The position numbers were made by a program, and so were the translations under genes. 64,000 bases of DNA from Chrysomallon squamiferum. Taxonomy: Eukaryota > Mollusca > Gastropoda > Neomphalida > Peltospiridae. The notes beneath the pieces were generated by a model. That model saw nothing but the letters and a program-made list of their open reading frames with translations. It was not told where the DNA came from and made no database searches. Location of the stretch: the NCBI GenBank assembly GCA_012295275.1, contig CM022670.1, positions 9,250,506 to 9,314,505 of the forward strand, read 5' to 3'. This document shows positions 27,696 through 38,733 of the stretch, piece by piece (positions within the stretch are counted from its first letter, which is position 1; each line of letters starts with the position of its first letter).

Positions 27696-30600
27696 ACCTG
27701 AAGGACTTTCTCTTGTTCACAGCTGTCTAGTCCGTCTATGATGATAACAAGTCGTGTCTGCTGGCTGGTGAAGAAATCCATGCAGTTGACCATCTCACTC
27801 ATCAAGTCCACTTCTTCCTTCAACTTCTCCATAAAGCCTTCCATTTTAATGACAGCTATCTGATCCGCGGACTTGAGCACCCTCGCTTTCTGAGATATGA
27901 TCAGGGCTTCTAGAACCTGCACCAGCAAGAACATGTTGCTGATGAGTGTTAGGCCTATCACAGCAGCAAATGAAATTAGTACGGCATTTACGATGGTGTT
28001 TCCTGAAATGCCATACACACGAACCATGGCAATGCCAACAGCCAGGATGAGCAGGAACAAAATAACAAACACAAAATATGGAATGCAGCACAAAGTCTTG
28101 AATTTGTTTTTCTTGTATTCTAAAAAGTGAAACAAAACTAAATGATATATGCAAAATTAAAAATAAAAGAACAAATTTCTTCTTCTATCTCTGTTATATT
28201 AATTAGATTAATTAAAACTCATTAAAGGAAAGAAAAATTAGAAACTGAGCCCAGACTGATGATTTTATAAAATACAAATGCTCAAGAAAATGCTGTTTAG
28301 AACAGCTTCATTCAAGGTTTGTCTTGTAACATAATGAAATGTTCTTTTATCTTCATACCATCACATTTATATAATAAAGTCTATAAATTATCCATGAAAT
28401 ATTAAAACAATGAGATTTAATGGATGAAAATAGCTGTGCTTACTCTGAAATGGTGGTTTGAACACTCTGAAGAGTCTGGTGACCAGCATGCCATATTCAT
28501 TTTCCACAGCAGTGCACAGTGTGCCGATGGTTGCTGCCAGGTACTTTTCTCCTCCCACACTCGTCAGCCGAGTACATTCAGAAAACAAAAATCTGAAAAA
28601 TACACATTAAACAAATATTCATTTTTATTATAAAATCTGATAAGCCATTAAGAAAACCTATAAATTATATATGATAAGCCATGAAGTAACAGTTTTTTAG
28701 AAAAACATCTCTTAAAACTTGTTGCATCTACCTGGCTATTTCTAAATTATCTCAGAGTCCCCAAAACCATTTTACCAATGACTATCATATTCACTATTCC
28801 TATTTATGTAATGGTACTGATGAATGATTTCTTGATGTAATTACAAGCAATATTTCACAGTTATATGCCATTGTGTGTCCTTATATTAAATGTTCAACAT
28901 GGAGTAATAACATAATAACAATGATTCATAAACGGTTATCTCAAAAAACAAACAAATTAAAAATGCAAATAGTAATAAATGTATAAGACAATAAAACACC
29001 AGATTGGTGAAATTTATGAAGCTCTAAACCTTTTTAAGAAGCTTTTTATAATGTTACGTCACCTAACACAAAAAACTGATCCAGTTTCTGCCATTTTCTT
29101 GAAGTCTGGCTTGGGCTGCTGGTTACAGAACAGAGTCTGCAGAAGCAGAGTCCAGGAATGAATCTCCCCACCTATCAGCTGACTCAGACGTACTATCAAC
29201 TCAATGTCGTATCTTTTGGCACAAAACAATATGATTCCTAGAAAATGAAAAACAATGTATGTAATAATAAGGAATAAGATATCTTCATGAAGCCATATTA
29301 GTAACAGCATCATTGTTGGGGTTAATCCATTTTCAGAAGATTTATTATTTTGTCGCTGGTCTTTTCCTTATAACTCTTCATTATTTATTTTATTATTTTA
29401 ACTTTTCAAAAAATTACTTTACTGGGTATATTATTTGGAATTGGAGAAGATTTTCAAGATGAACAAAACTAAAATGTAAATTACACAAATAATATTTCAT
29501 CATTAAACAAATATTAGGGTTTAAATTAGCATTACAAAACTGTATGCACAGTATGATGAATGGAAGGCTGAATTTTAGGAATGGAAGGCAGCTTAACGTA
29601 TGTTTTATTGACTTTAAATAATGTTTGCCATACCTAGAAATGCATATTCCAAAATGAAGAGTCCAAACCCAACTCCAAGTCCAACTTCAAAACGTACAGT
29701 GAGTCCAAGAATTTCCCCAGTGATGACATTGATTATAAGCAGAAATATAAAACTAACCCAGGTAAATGTGAAATGTTCATGAACATTCTGCATTGTAAAC
29801 AATTTCATCTCATCTGAAACAGTAACAAAGATAGACTCTCAGAAAATCTATAGTAATATTCAATTATTAATTTACATTTCTACCTAGTTGATCCAAGATA
29901 ACACATAGATTCAAAATAATCATTCGTTAAAATACACTATCTTATGTAATATAAATAGATCCTTAGATACAAAATAATCATTCATTAAAATGCACAATCT
30001 TATGTAACACAAACAGATCCTTAGATACAAAATAATCATTCATTAAAATATACAATCTTATGTAACATAAACAGATCCTTAGGTACAAAATAATCATTCA
30101 TTAAAATACACAGTGTTATGTAACACAAATAGATCCTTAGATACAAAATAATCATTCATTAAAATATACAATCTTATATAACATGAATAGAATCCTTTTT
30201 TCTATTATATCAAACTGACAAACAAACCATGGCTACATACAGGTGTATGAACACGCCTACATGTAAGTATCATGTGGCTCTGAAGAATAAATCTAAATAA
30301 ACCAAACAAATCTATACTAGAACATTCAGGCCCAGTGGAAAAATTACAACTCCAACCTGTAAGTCTTCCCAGCAGAAATGATTTTCCACTGCCCCACTTG
30401 GCATACAGTCCCACTGTGATGGGTGTGATGAGGGATGGATCGCTGAGAATATCTGCCAAAGCCCCACTGTAGATATCATAACCCAGCAAGTTCTCAGCAT
30501 CACTTGAGTTCAGATTTCCTGCAATCACATTTTAGTTTATATTAAATTTAGTTCTGTTAAACAAAAATAATAATTTTTATCATTTCAAATTTCGTTTAAT

Positions 30601-33600
30601 ATTAAATTATTACTTAAATATTGAAAAAAAAACCAAAAAACAAAAACCTAGCCTATTTTGATCTGATTTACAAATTTGGATTAATAATAATATATAATTT
30701 TTTTATTTTATTATTTTTGTTTAATCTTATTTGTACTACTCATATCTTATTTTAATTGATTTATTTATTTTATTTAATTTTTATATTTTTTATCAATATC
30801 TTTAACCTACAATACTCACTTACACAATTGATATTTTTTAGATAACCTTTAACCTTTAATAACTACACCATTGCTTTTCTTTTACTTTTACTGTTGAAAA
30901 CCTCACTTATCAGTAGTATAATACTATTGTAAAACGTTACAGAAATAATTATCACTGTTTTGTCTGACTGACAATTAGAACAAAAGTACTGAAATAAAAA
31001 TTAAAAAGAAAGCATACTGTTTCCAAATATCTGTGTGAGAACTCCTCGCTGATGGTAGGTGTCCATTGTGTAGGGTGTCTCGCCATTCTTGTTGGCGCGA
31101 TACAACAGCCGTCCATTCTTTGGGTTGCGTAGAAGCAGCTCAGTTATTTTTTTGTTACGTGCTCGAATAGCAATGTGCAGTGCAGTATCACCTTTCTACA
31201 AAAAAAATTTAATCAGTTTTATAAAAAAAATGAAATCTGTCAATAATAATTTTTATTATATAATAAAAAAAATTAAAATTTTAATTAAAACAAAAAAAAC
31301 AATTATTAATTAACAAAACTGTGATCACACTTTTTATCCATGTATAATGTTTTCAAAATGAATCATTATTTTTTAATAAATTTAATGAATATTTAATGAA
31401 AATATTTTATAATTAATAAGCATCTGGTTTGATTAGATGTTTTGTTTTTAGAAGTAATCAGGGACAAGTTATTCAAATGAAATGCAATATGATAGCTGTT
31501 GATATATTACATGAGCTACTGGTTGGAAGATAAATAGTGACAATGAAAAGGACTAAGTCATATACAACAAATGAAATCAGAAGTGATGATGATGATGATT
31601 ATATTCATAATGTTCACAACAATAATTATAAAGATGATAATAATAATCCCAGTAATAATGATGATAACAGAAATTACAGTAATACTTATAACAATAAAAA
31701 CAGAAACAACATGAATAATAATAATAATAATAATAATAACAATAATAACATTTACAACAACAACAATAATAATAAAGATAATATTAATACAAAAACAATT
31801 TTTATAATAATAATAATAATAATAAATAATAATAATAATTGTAATAATAACAATAATAATAAAGATAATATTAATAATAAAAGTAATTTTTATTGTAATA
31901 ATAATAATAATAATAATCTCACTTTATCACAGGCAGACACTCTAGCTCCTTTATCCAGTAAAAGTCTGACACATTCTTCATTTCTGCTCCTCACAGCTCT
32001 TAACAGTGGAGTAACACCATCCTATGAACAGAAATATAACAAAAACAAACTGCATTATAAAAAAAATATTATTTTGTTTATCAACCTGTAAATTTCTGTC
32101 CAAAGGGCAAGAAAAACTGTTACAAAACAACAACCACCAGAAATTCATTTCATTTTCTGTTCTTCTTAATCCCAAGAAAAACGTAATATATGTGTTTCTA
32201 TCTAAATATTTTTTATATTAGGTAGTACATTTATTTAGAGAATAATTAATTTATTCAATAAAATGACAAAACAATCAATTTGGCTGGATTTTACAAAAAA
32301 ATATCTACACAAAAACATTAATAAAATGAAAAGAAAAAAATATATATATATTAATCAACCCCTTAGACTCACCTAAAATTAAAAGAAGGTGAGCAGTCAA
32401 TCACTCGCCTGATAGCAATATTACCCTCGGCATATGTCTGCCATCATTTCCCTGCTCAACAACTGGATTCATATACAACAATGTAAATGCATTTTAGACA
32501 TTCAATTTTTATATCAGAAATAACTTGGTCACAATCACAAAAAGTTATTTCGGGTAATAAAATAAATCTCGTGATGGGGCACATCCCAACCATTAAGGAG
32601 ATCTAACCAGACATGATGACTGTGATTTGAGATAAAGTTTGCTGTATCAGATTTTCTGTCATCTCTTGATATACTGGTGGGTTTTTCAAGATAATGATAT
32701 TCATTTTAGTTGGAAATTTATCCTCTTTTTTTTCTGTATCATTGGACCTACCCTTGCAGGGTGAGTGGGATATCTTCAGTCCATGTTACTGAAAAACCAG
32801 ACGTGCATTTTGACAGAAAATAAATAAATTTGGGTTCAAATTAATGCTCAACAGACTGTCATGTTCTAATGTGCTAACAGTATGTGATGGCATCAGATGA
32901 ATGGACACAGATCTACAAACCTTTGAACTTATTTCGAGATCAGGATCGCTGTCCAGAAGTAACTTTGTAATTTCTGTATGACCTTTCTCCACCGACCAGT
33001 ACAAAGCTGTTTTACCTTCCTGAAAGATCAAATGAAATTGTGTATGCGACACGCTGTCCGAGCACAATAATATTCTGTCACTGTTCAAAAGAACAATTTC
33101 ATCAATGCATTTCGTATAAATGTTCATCTGACACTGTCAGGATGAAATAAAAAAAAAAAATATTAGCATTATTCTACAAGAGACAATCACAGTTTTACAC
33201 AAAGCATGCTTCATACACGTGAGAAATATTTCAAGATGAAAAACGTCTATGTTTTACCTTTGTGTCTGCCATTACAAAACAAATGTCGCTGTGGCAACCA
33301 GGTCGGCTGTAATCCAAGCCGATAACTCGAAATATATGAATACGACTGAAACACAGACACAAATAACCATGCTCCAATTTACAAATAACGAAATACAGCA
33401 ATTATCAATAAATTTAGATTAGTTATTTTGTTCAGAGCAGCCTGATTCACAGGTTTTGTTAACATCACTAAGTTTCTGATGTCATTCTGTAATTAAAAAA
33501 AGCACTTGCCGACATAATGCTGTGAATTATGTCTGTTAAGTGCAAGTACTTTCATTATTTATGGTAAAACAGAATCCACTAGGATTTGCAATGATTTATG

Positions 33601-35747
33601 ATCATTTATGTTGCCTTTTTTTTTTCCCCCCCCACTTTTTCTAACTGTACCACAGAGAAATTAACAATAAAATGCAGCAACATTAGAAATGGGATAAATA
33701 CACAACGTTCATTTTTAACATTTGATTTTTTTTTTTAAATAAAAAAATCAAATAATTGAAAATGAAGTAAGCACCTCCATCTCTTTAGATTTTCCCCACG
33801 CATTCAAAAACATGATAAATGACACATACCTGACCCTCAAAATCAACATCTACATATTTCTTGAGAAGAATTTTTACAACTTCTGTGTGACCCCCTTTCA
33901 CAGCATGGATCAATATAGTATCTCCTGACTTAGAAACAAAAACAAATAAAAGCATTTAAGAAAGAAGCAATTCATTTCCTTACACAATTATTAATGTTAC
34001 TCCAGATTATTAATTGAAAACTAATATTTAGCTTTAAATTTATTTTTATCCTTGTAAACATCTGTTTTTGTTAATTCACTTTACTATTGTAATTAGGACA
34101 TTGCAGTCGGGCTTGAACATAATATCATCATAAAAGATTAACATACAGGTACTCTTTTAACTGAATTCTAGAACAGATATATCAAATTGTTATTTCTGCA
34201 TAAAAATGGAGTTGTATGTAACGTTATTATTTATATAAATGGTGACAAACATCACTAGACTTTTCTAAAAATTAATTAAAGTGTTCTTTGTACATAATTA
34301 ATGCAACATCAACCACACAAATTTTTACCAATATCAGATAAATTAAAACAATCTTACTCTGTCTGTCATATTCACGTAAGCTCCTTTGGTAACAAGAGCA
34401 TGAACAATTTCCAAATACCCTTCTTTAGCTGCTACAGCCAGTGGAGTGTAACCCTCCTAAAAATAAAAACTTTTAAATGAATCTTTACCATTCTTTCACA
34501 GTTTTCAACCATCAACTTCAATTAATAAAGCTGAACAAAACGTTAAAACAATATTTTAAAAAAAAAAAAAATTAAATGCATCTTTATTATTTTTGTTTGT
34601 TTGCAATTTTCAATTTCAATTAATATTGCTGAACAAAACCTTCTAAAAAAATAAAGCACCTTGTCTGTGGCATTAATGTTGGGGTCATATTCCAACAGAG
34701 CATTGACTACTTCGAAATAACCACCACTTGTTGCGACTAACAGTGCAGTCCACGAATTCTGAAAGTGATAGAAATCAAAGAGTTAATTGTACATTAAGAA
34801 ATATATGAAACAAAATAAAATAAATAAAGGTGAAATTTTCCTGATCAAAAACTGGTAATATTTCTTTCTTTTTTTTTTTTGTTTTGTTTTACTGGAGTTT
34901 TTTTAATATTTCATCTCTTCTTTATGTTAGAACAAACTACAGAATAAGAACTATAAATTACCATTCCAGATGCATCAACATTTGCCCCCTCAGAAAGAAG
35001 CAATTCCACAATTTCCAGATGACCTTTACGAGCTGCCCATATTAGAGGAATGGTTCCATACTGAGAAAAATGAAAGAAAGTTCTGGTAAACATTTTAAAA
35101 TTTAAAAAAAAAAAAAACCATTTATTATATTTTTGAAAATGTAAAGAAAAAAAAAAAAGGTAAAAAAATATAATAATTTTGGTACTTTTGCTATTATAAT
35201 AAAAACTAAACCAAATGAAATAATAAACATTTTTGGCTAAAATATAGAGACTGTGTTTAAAAAAAAAAAAAAAAAAGATAAAGAAAACCAACTGACAAAA
35301 GGTCCACTGTTAACTGTTATTTTTATTTACTGATAAGAAAACATATCAAATAAGAAAGTTTTTAAAAACATTTCAGTAGATAATTCAGTTAGTTGTTTAC
35401 CTTGTCACTGGAATTAATTTTGGCGCCTTTCTTAATCAGCATTTTCACAATATCTAGATGACCTCTGCCTGCTGCCCATGCCAAACATGTCATATTATGC
35501 TGCAGAAAAATGAATGCACCTTTGAAATTACAAAGAATTATGACACAGCAAGTATTTTGCATTAATGCAAAAAATGACTTATAATATATCATTCTTTTTT
35601 TTCTTGAAGACACAAATACAATATAAAAATAATCTGTGTTAATTTAAAAGAAATATGAAGTCATATTATGCTGCAGAAACATTAAAAATGTATGCATCTT
35701 AGATGATAACATAAGAACACATTTCTAAGATCTGCAGGGGAGAAATC

Positions 35748-35806
<59 letters not shown>

Positions 35807-38167
35807 GCATATTCAAATGTTTGTTGTGTTTTTGTTAATTTAAATGCACCTTATAATAACTTATAGCCAAAAGAAATAATTTTTTATTATTTTTTAAATA
35901 AGAATAGTCCATGTTTACCTAGTTTTGTTTAATTTTTTTTTTAATTTTTTATTTATATATATTTGTGTCAGTGAATGTATTTTTCACCTTGCCTTATTAA
36001 ACAAGCATCAAATCTCATGGCTATAAAGATTAGAAACAAAAAATGTTCAACTGTAGAAAAATCAAATTGTTATTATTCAAACCTCGGCTTTCACATTTGG
36101 GTTGGCATCCCTGTCCAGCAATTCATGTACAACCATGGAATGTCCCTTGTAGCATGCCCACATTAATGGAGTCCATCCATTCTGGAAAAGAAACACAAAC
36201 AAGAAAATTAATGTTTGTTTCACAATATTAATGTATTGGAATTTTTTTTGAGAGAGTGGAGTATGGAATTTTCTTACATTGTTCATGGATTTTTAAAATT
36301 TTTGTTTGTTTTGAAAAGTGTTTTATTTATTTTTTATTATTTTTATTTTTTTTTTTTTTTTTTTTTTTGTTTATCTGTATTGTTTTTCTTGTTGTTGCTG
36401 TTCTAAAATCAATAATTCTAGAATAATTGAAACCCTGCTAATATTATAGACTAATGAAATCCAAACCAAATAAAATGGGATTATAATTAAATATTTCAAA
36501 ATTATGTTTATAACACCACAAAGCCTCACTGTTATGCACTGTAAGCAAACTAATACTTTTGAATCTAAGTCACTGTATTAATTACCAGTGTTAAATGTAG
36601 TTTTAACAGAACTAACAAAAAAAAAAAAAACAAAGATCATATCACACAGCAATCAGGATAGAAAACAAAGAAAACTTTTAAATAAATAATACACAGGGCA
36701 GAAGCCAGGTATCAGAACGCAAAAATATCTGTTAACAACACTGATACTGATTCAAATGTAATTTACACACAAACCTTTTGTTTACCAGTTGTGTCAAACT
36801 TGTTAAAACAAAAGTAAGCCAACATTCATACTGAGAAGAACTGATTCTGTATCTCACTAAACCCAGTGATTGTTTTACATAAATGATATAAAACAGATGT
36901 AGCCATTAAAACCTAAAAAATCAAACTTACCAAATCTCTGTGCTCAATGTTAGCAGATTTTTCAAGAAGCACAATAACTATTTCCAAATGTCCTTGTTTA
37001 GCAGCACATAAAAGAGCATTCCAGTTATCCTGAAAAAAAAAAATAAATAAAAAAAAAAAAAAAAATAAAAATAAATGCTAAAATTACTTTATACAGTACA
37101 TTAAAGATATTTATATACTAAAAATATTTTTAAAAACAGTTTTAACACAATTATAACTATTGTTCTGTAACATTATTTATGTTTAATTATAAAATATGTA
37201 AACATTTATTAGTAATTACACTATAGTGTTTGTTTATTAAGTTACTAAATTATTACTAGTCCTTGTTAAGATTCAACACCTCAGTCAAAACCATGTGAGC
37301 TAGCTATGACCTGTACTTGGTAAGTAAAGGAATATCCTGCATGGGGTTGTAAAGTTCAGGTTTTTAATTTATTTCTATTTAATGTTGACACAGAGAAAAC
37401 TGGAATTAATACTGAGTGTGCATAGTCTTAGTTTCAAGAATTTATAATCAGAAGGTTTTCCTTCATCAATTCAGCTGTTAAAAATATGTAACTTGTAAAA
37501 TATGGTTATAATATTTATTAATGTTAATGTTTGCATGGGCAAGATTAATGTTAATGGTCTAGTTTGTCAAAGTGTGTAATAGGATTTACATTTTAGTTTA
37601 AAGTTAATGCATTTTTTTTTTATTTTTTTTTTACCCCCCTGAATCAGCTAACTGAATATAATCTTGATCAAAGCATCAGCTATATTTAAGCTAAACTATA
37701 TATTTTTTTTTAATAGACTGCAGAAAACTACCATCTACAAGTTGAGAATTGCTATGATTATTAACTTACATTGTCCACAGCATCCACATCAACATCAGCA
37801 TCAAGCAGTTCTCTGAAAATGTGGAGCTCTCCCTTCTCACTGGCTAGCATTAGATACGTCTGTCCATTCTGTGTGGTCAGAGAGAAAACAATAAAAGAAA
37901 TTAATAACATTTGTAAATGCATAAGTGTGCATGTATGTGTGTGTGCGTGCGTGTGTGTGTGTGTGTGTGTGTTAATTATTTACTTATACACTTGCTCTAT
38001 ATACTATTTCCACTTTACCATTAAACTTTACAATGTTTGTGAATGATTTGAATTATATGTTGATGTATGTAACATCTGTTATAGTCTAACACATTATGTA
38101 ATTTTTCACTCCATGGATCCCTGAAGTATTAACTTTGTATAAAAAAATTAAAATCTGCACTTTTTCC

Positions 38168-38200
<33 letters not shown>

Positions 38201-38668
38201 CTCTATTCTTTTCACATATGTAATTTTTTCTCAGGTAAAGATAAATTTACTTGTAATGAGTTAAAAATAAAAATAATTTGTAATAAAGATAAAAACAATT
38301 TAAAATTTAGCATTAATGGTTTAATAAAAATTCATAAAATAAATTTATCTAACATGAAGTACTTACTAGTTCTCAATTAATTCCACATGAAAATACTTTT
38401 GGTTAAACATATTAACCACAACTAATATATTAAAAAAAAAAAAAAAATTAAATTTTAAAAAATACTGTTATATGAAATTTATACAAAATTACCTATCCTG
38501 GGGAGAAGTTTTAATTACTTTAAACTGTTTAAATACTAATGATAAGTTGAGAGTTACCTCATCTCTTTCTTCAAGATTTATATTTCCACTTTCTAGAAGA
38601 TTATGAACGGCTGAAAGATCTCCTTTGTCCACCTTCTCCCATAACATCTGAGACTTGAAGCTAGCCAT
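21230..38668 (-). CDS. KIDINS220: KIDINS220/ARMS: ankyrin-repeat, KAP NTPase membrane scaffold, 23 coding exons
   Basis: Kinase D-interacting substrate of 220 kDa, a membrane scaffold that in vertebrates couples neurotrophin and ephrin receptors to MAPK signalling. Coding exons in gene order: 38668-38558, 37868-37770, 37029-36931, 36181-36083, 35499-35401, 35060-34962, 34758-34660, 34456-34358, 33928-33830, 33019-32921, 32021-31923, 31195-31018, 30518-30357, 29813-29634, 29237-29063, 28592-28444, 28119-27698, 27075-26812, 25698-25500, 25138-24976, 24132-23945, 23355-23063, 22411-21230. They sum to 4656 nt (1551 aa plus stop) with every phase matching; vertebrate forms are about 1770 aa. Residues 1-420 are ankyrin repeats. 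Walker A ([11 protein letters not shown]) is at 463-473, and membrane segments lie at about 490-540 and 660-715. Walker B-like VIIIDGLD is at about 773-780, SAM-like sequence at 1159-1239, and the protein ends ESFV, a class I PDZ ligand. The start [12 protein letters not shown] opens the first coding exon. The identification is secure. Confidence 0.95.
23063..23355 (-). CDS. KIDINS220: KIDINS220 exon 22, Pro/Met-rich linker
   Basis: The 293-nt exon (23063-23355) was placed by phase: the acceptor ctgacag|aa completes the Glu codon left by exon 21 and gives [16 protein letters not shown]. The donor aca|gtgagt at 23063 is phase 0 to the SAM exon. The product is a linker with hydrophobic Met/Pro/Phe motifs ([13 protein letters not shown]) like the disordered region between KAP and SAM in vertebrates. 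The acceptor has a weak pyrimidine tract, so the 5' edge is less certain than in other exons. Confidence 0.7.
23415..23520. repeat. (AAT)n microsatellite
   Basis: About 100 bases of imperfect AAT units in the KIDINS220 intron, roughly 60 bases upstream (in gene sense) of the exon starting at 23355. Confidence 0.95.
24615..24775 (-). repeat. Dispersed SINE-like repeat, reverse copy
   Basis: Read on the - strand it gives GTTAGCATCAGGGATC, then ATATGCAGCTTCCCATAAG and later GGAATGGGAAATAGC. This is collinear with the + strand copies near 7.3 and 13.3 kb. It lies in a KIDINS220 intron and has no coding capacity. Confidence 0.5.
25277..25335. repeat. (TA)n/(TG)n microsatellite
   Basis: Two TA runs separated by a short TG run, in the KIDINS220 intron between 25138 and 25500. 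Confidence 0.95.
26515..26821. repeat. 105-bp tandem repeat, three copies, covering a splice donor
   Basis: Copies begin at about 26521, 26626 and 26731 and are about 90-95% alike. The third copy overlaps the end of KIDINS220 exon 18 and its donor (aag|gtaaac, GT at 26811-26810 on the - strand). The other two copies place the same donor motif in the intron, at 26706 and 26601. Confidence 0.92.
26812..30518 (-). CDS. KIDINS220: KIDINS220 exons 13-18, KAP P-loop NTPase with membrane segments
   Basis: Exon 13 carries the P-loop KWGSGKS, with the nucleotide-contacting Gly, Lys and Ser intact. Exon 14 has a hydrophobic pair ([19 protein letters not shown], then [16 protein letters not shown]). 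Exons 15 and 16 hold the insert. Exon 17 has two further hydrophobic stretches ([19 protein letters not shown] and a second ending MFLL) and then the Walker B-like [13 protein letters not shown]. Exon 18 continues with [12 protein letters not shown] and [14 protein letters not shown], typical KAP motifs. Membrane segments between Walker A and B are characteristic of KAP-family NTPases. Confidence 0.93.
27483..27697. repeat. (GT)n/(CA)n microsatellite abutting a splice donor
   Basis: Two long dinucleotide runs with a short interruption. On the - strand the intron begins gtacacacac directly after exon 17 of KIDINS220, so the donor's intronic bases are part of the repeat. Confidence 0.95.
29900..30190. 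repeat. 58-bp minisatellite, five copies
   Basis: The motif AAAATAATCATTCATTAAAA recurs at 29913, 29971, 30029, 30087 and 30145, exactly 58 bases apart, with a few substitutions between copies. It lies in the KIDINS220 intron between exon 13 and exon 14. Confidence 0.95.
31018..38668 (-). CDS. KIDINS220: KIDINS220 exons 1-12, ankyrin repeat domain
   Basis: Exon 1 (111 nt) holds the start and a first partial repeat. Exons 2-11 are each exactly 99 nt, in phase 0 at both ends, and each codes for one 33-residue ankyrin repeat that begins at the same place (for example [42 protein letters not shown]). Exon 12 (178 nt) finishes with [14 protein letters not shown] and runs into [14 protein letters not shown], the lead-in to the KAP domain. 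Spacing between exons is 0.2-1.2 kb. Confidence 0.95.
31700..31920. repeat. Degenerate (AAT)n/(AAC)n tract
   Basis: AAT-rich array in the KIDINS220 intron that ends right at the donor side of exon 11 (31923). Read on the + strand it gives a false Asn-rich frame. Confidence 0.9.
35749..35806. repeat. (ATT)n microsatellite
   Basis: About 19 ATT units in the KIDINS220 intron between 35499 and 36083. Confidence 0.95.
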
Positions 38669-38733
38669 GACTGATTTTAGTGGTCAAAGTACTAATTCCA
38701 AAACGTTTCTTTGTTATTCCTTTTACATCACAC
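38669..38733 (-). other. KIDINS220: KIDINS220 5' UTR part of the first coding exon
   Basis: On the - strand the sequence cacacttttcag|gtgtgatg gives a good acceptor at 38735-38734, 65 bases before the ATG at 38668. This implies that the gene has at least one upstream non-coding exon. Confidence 0.6.

Noticed and set aside
27422-28135. Open frame with a long His-Thr repeat at its end
   Set aside because: The His-Thr part is the CA microsatellite of the intron; the real KIDINS220 exon stops at the donor at 27698.
29900-30190. CRISPR-like array of regularly spaced repeats
   Set aside because: The units are contiguous 58-bp tandem copies with no unique spacers, inside an animal gene intron; it is a minisatellite.
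31537-32091. Asn-rich 184-residue + strand frame
   Set aside because: AAT microsatellite antisense to a KIDINS220 intron and exon 11; no splice or start support.
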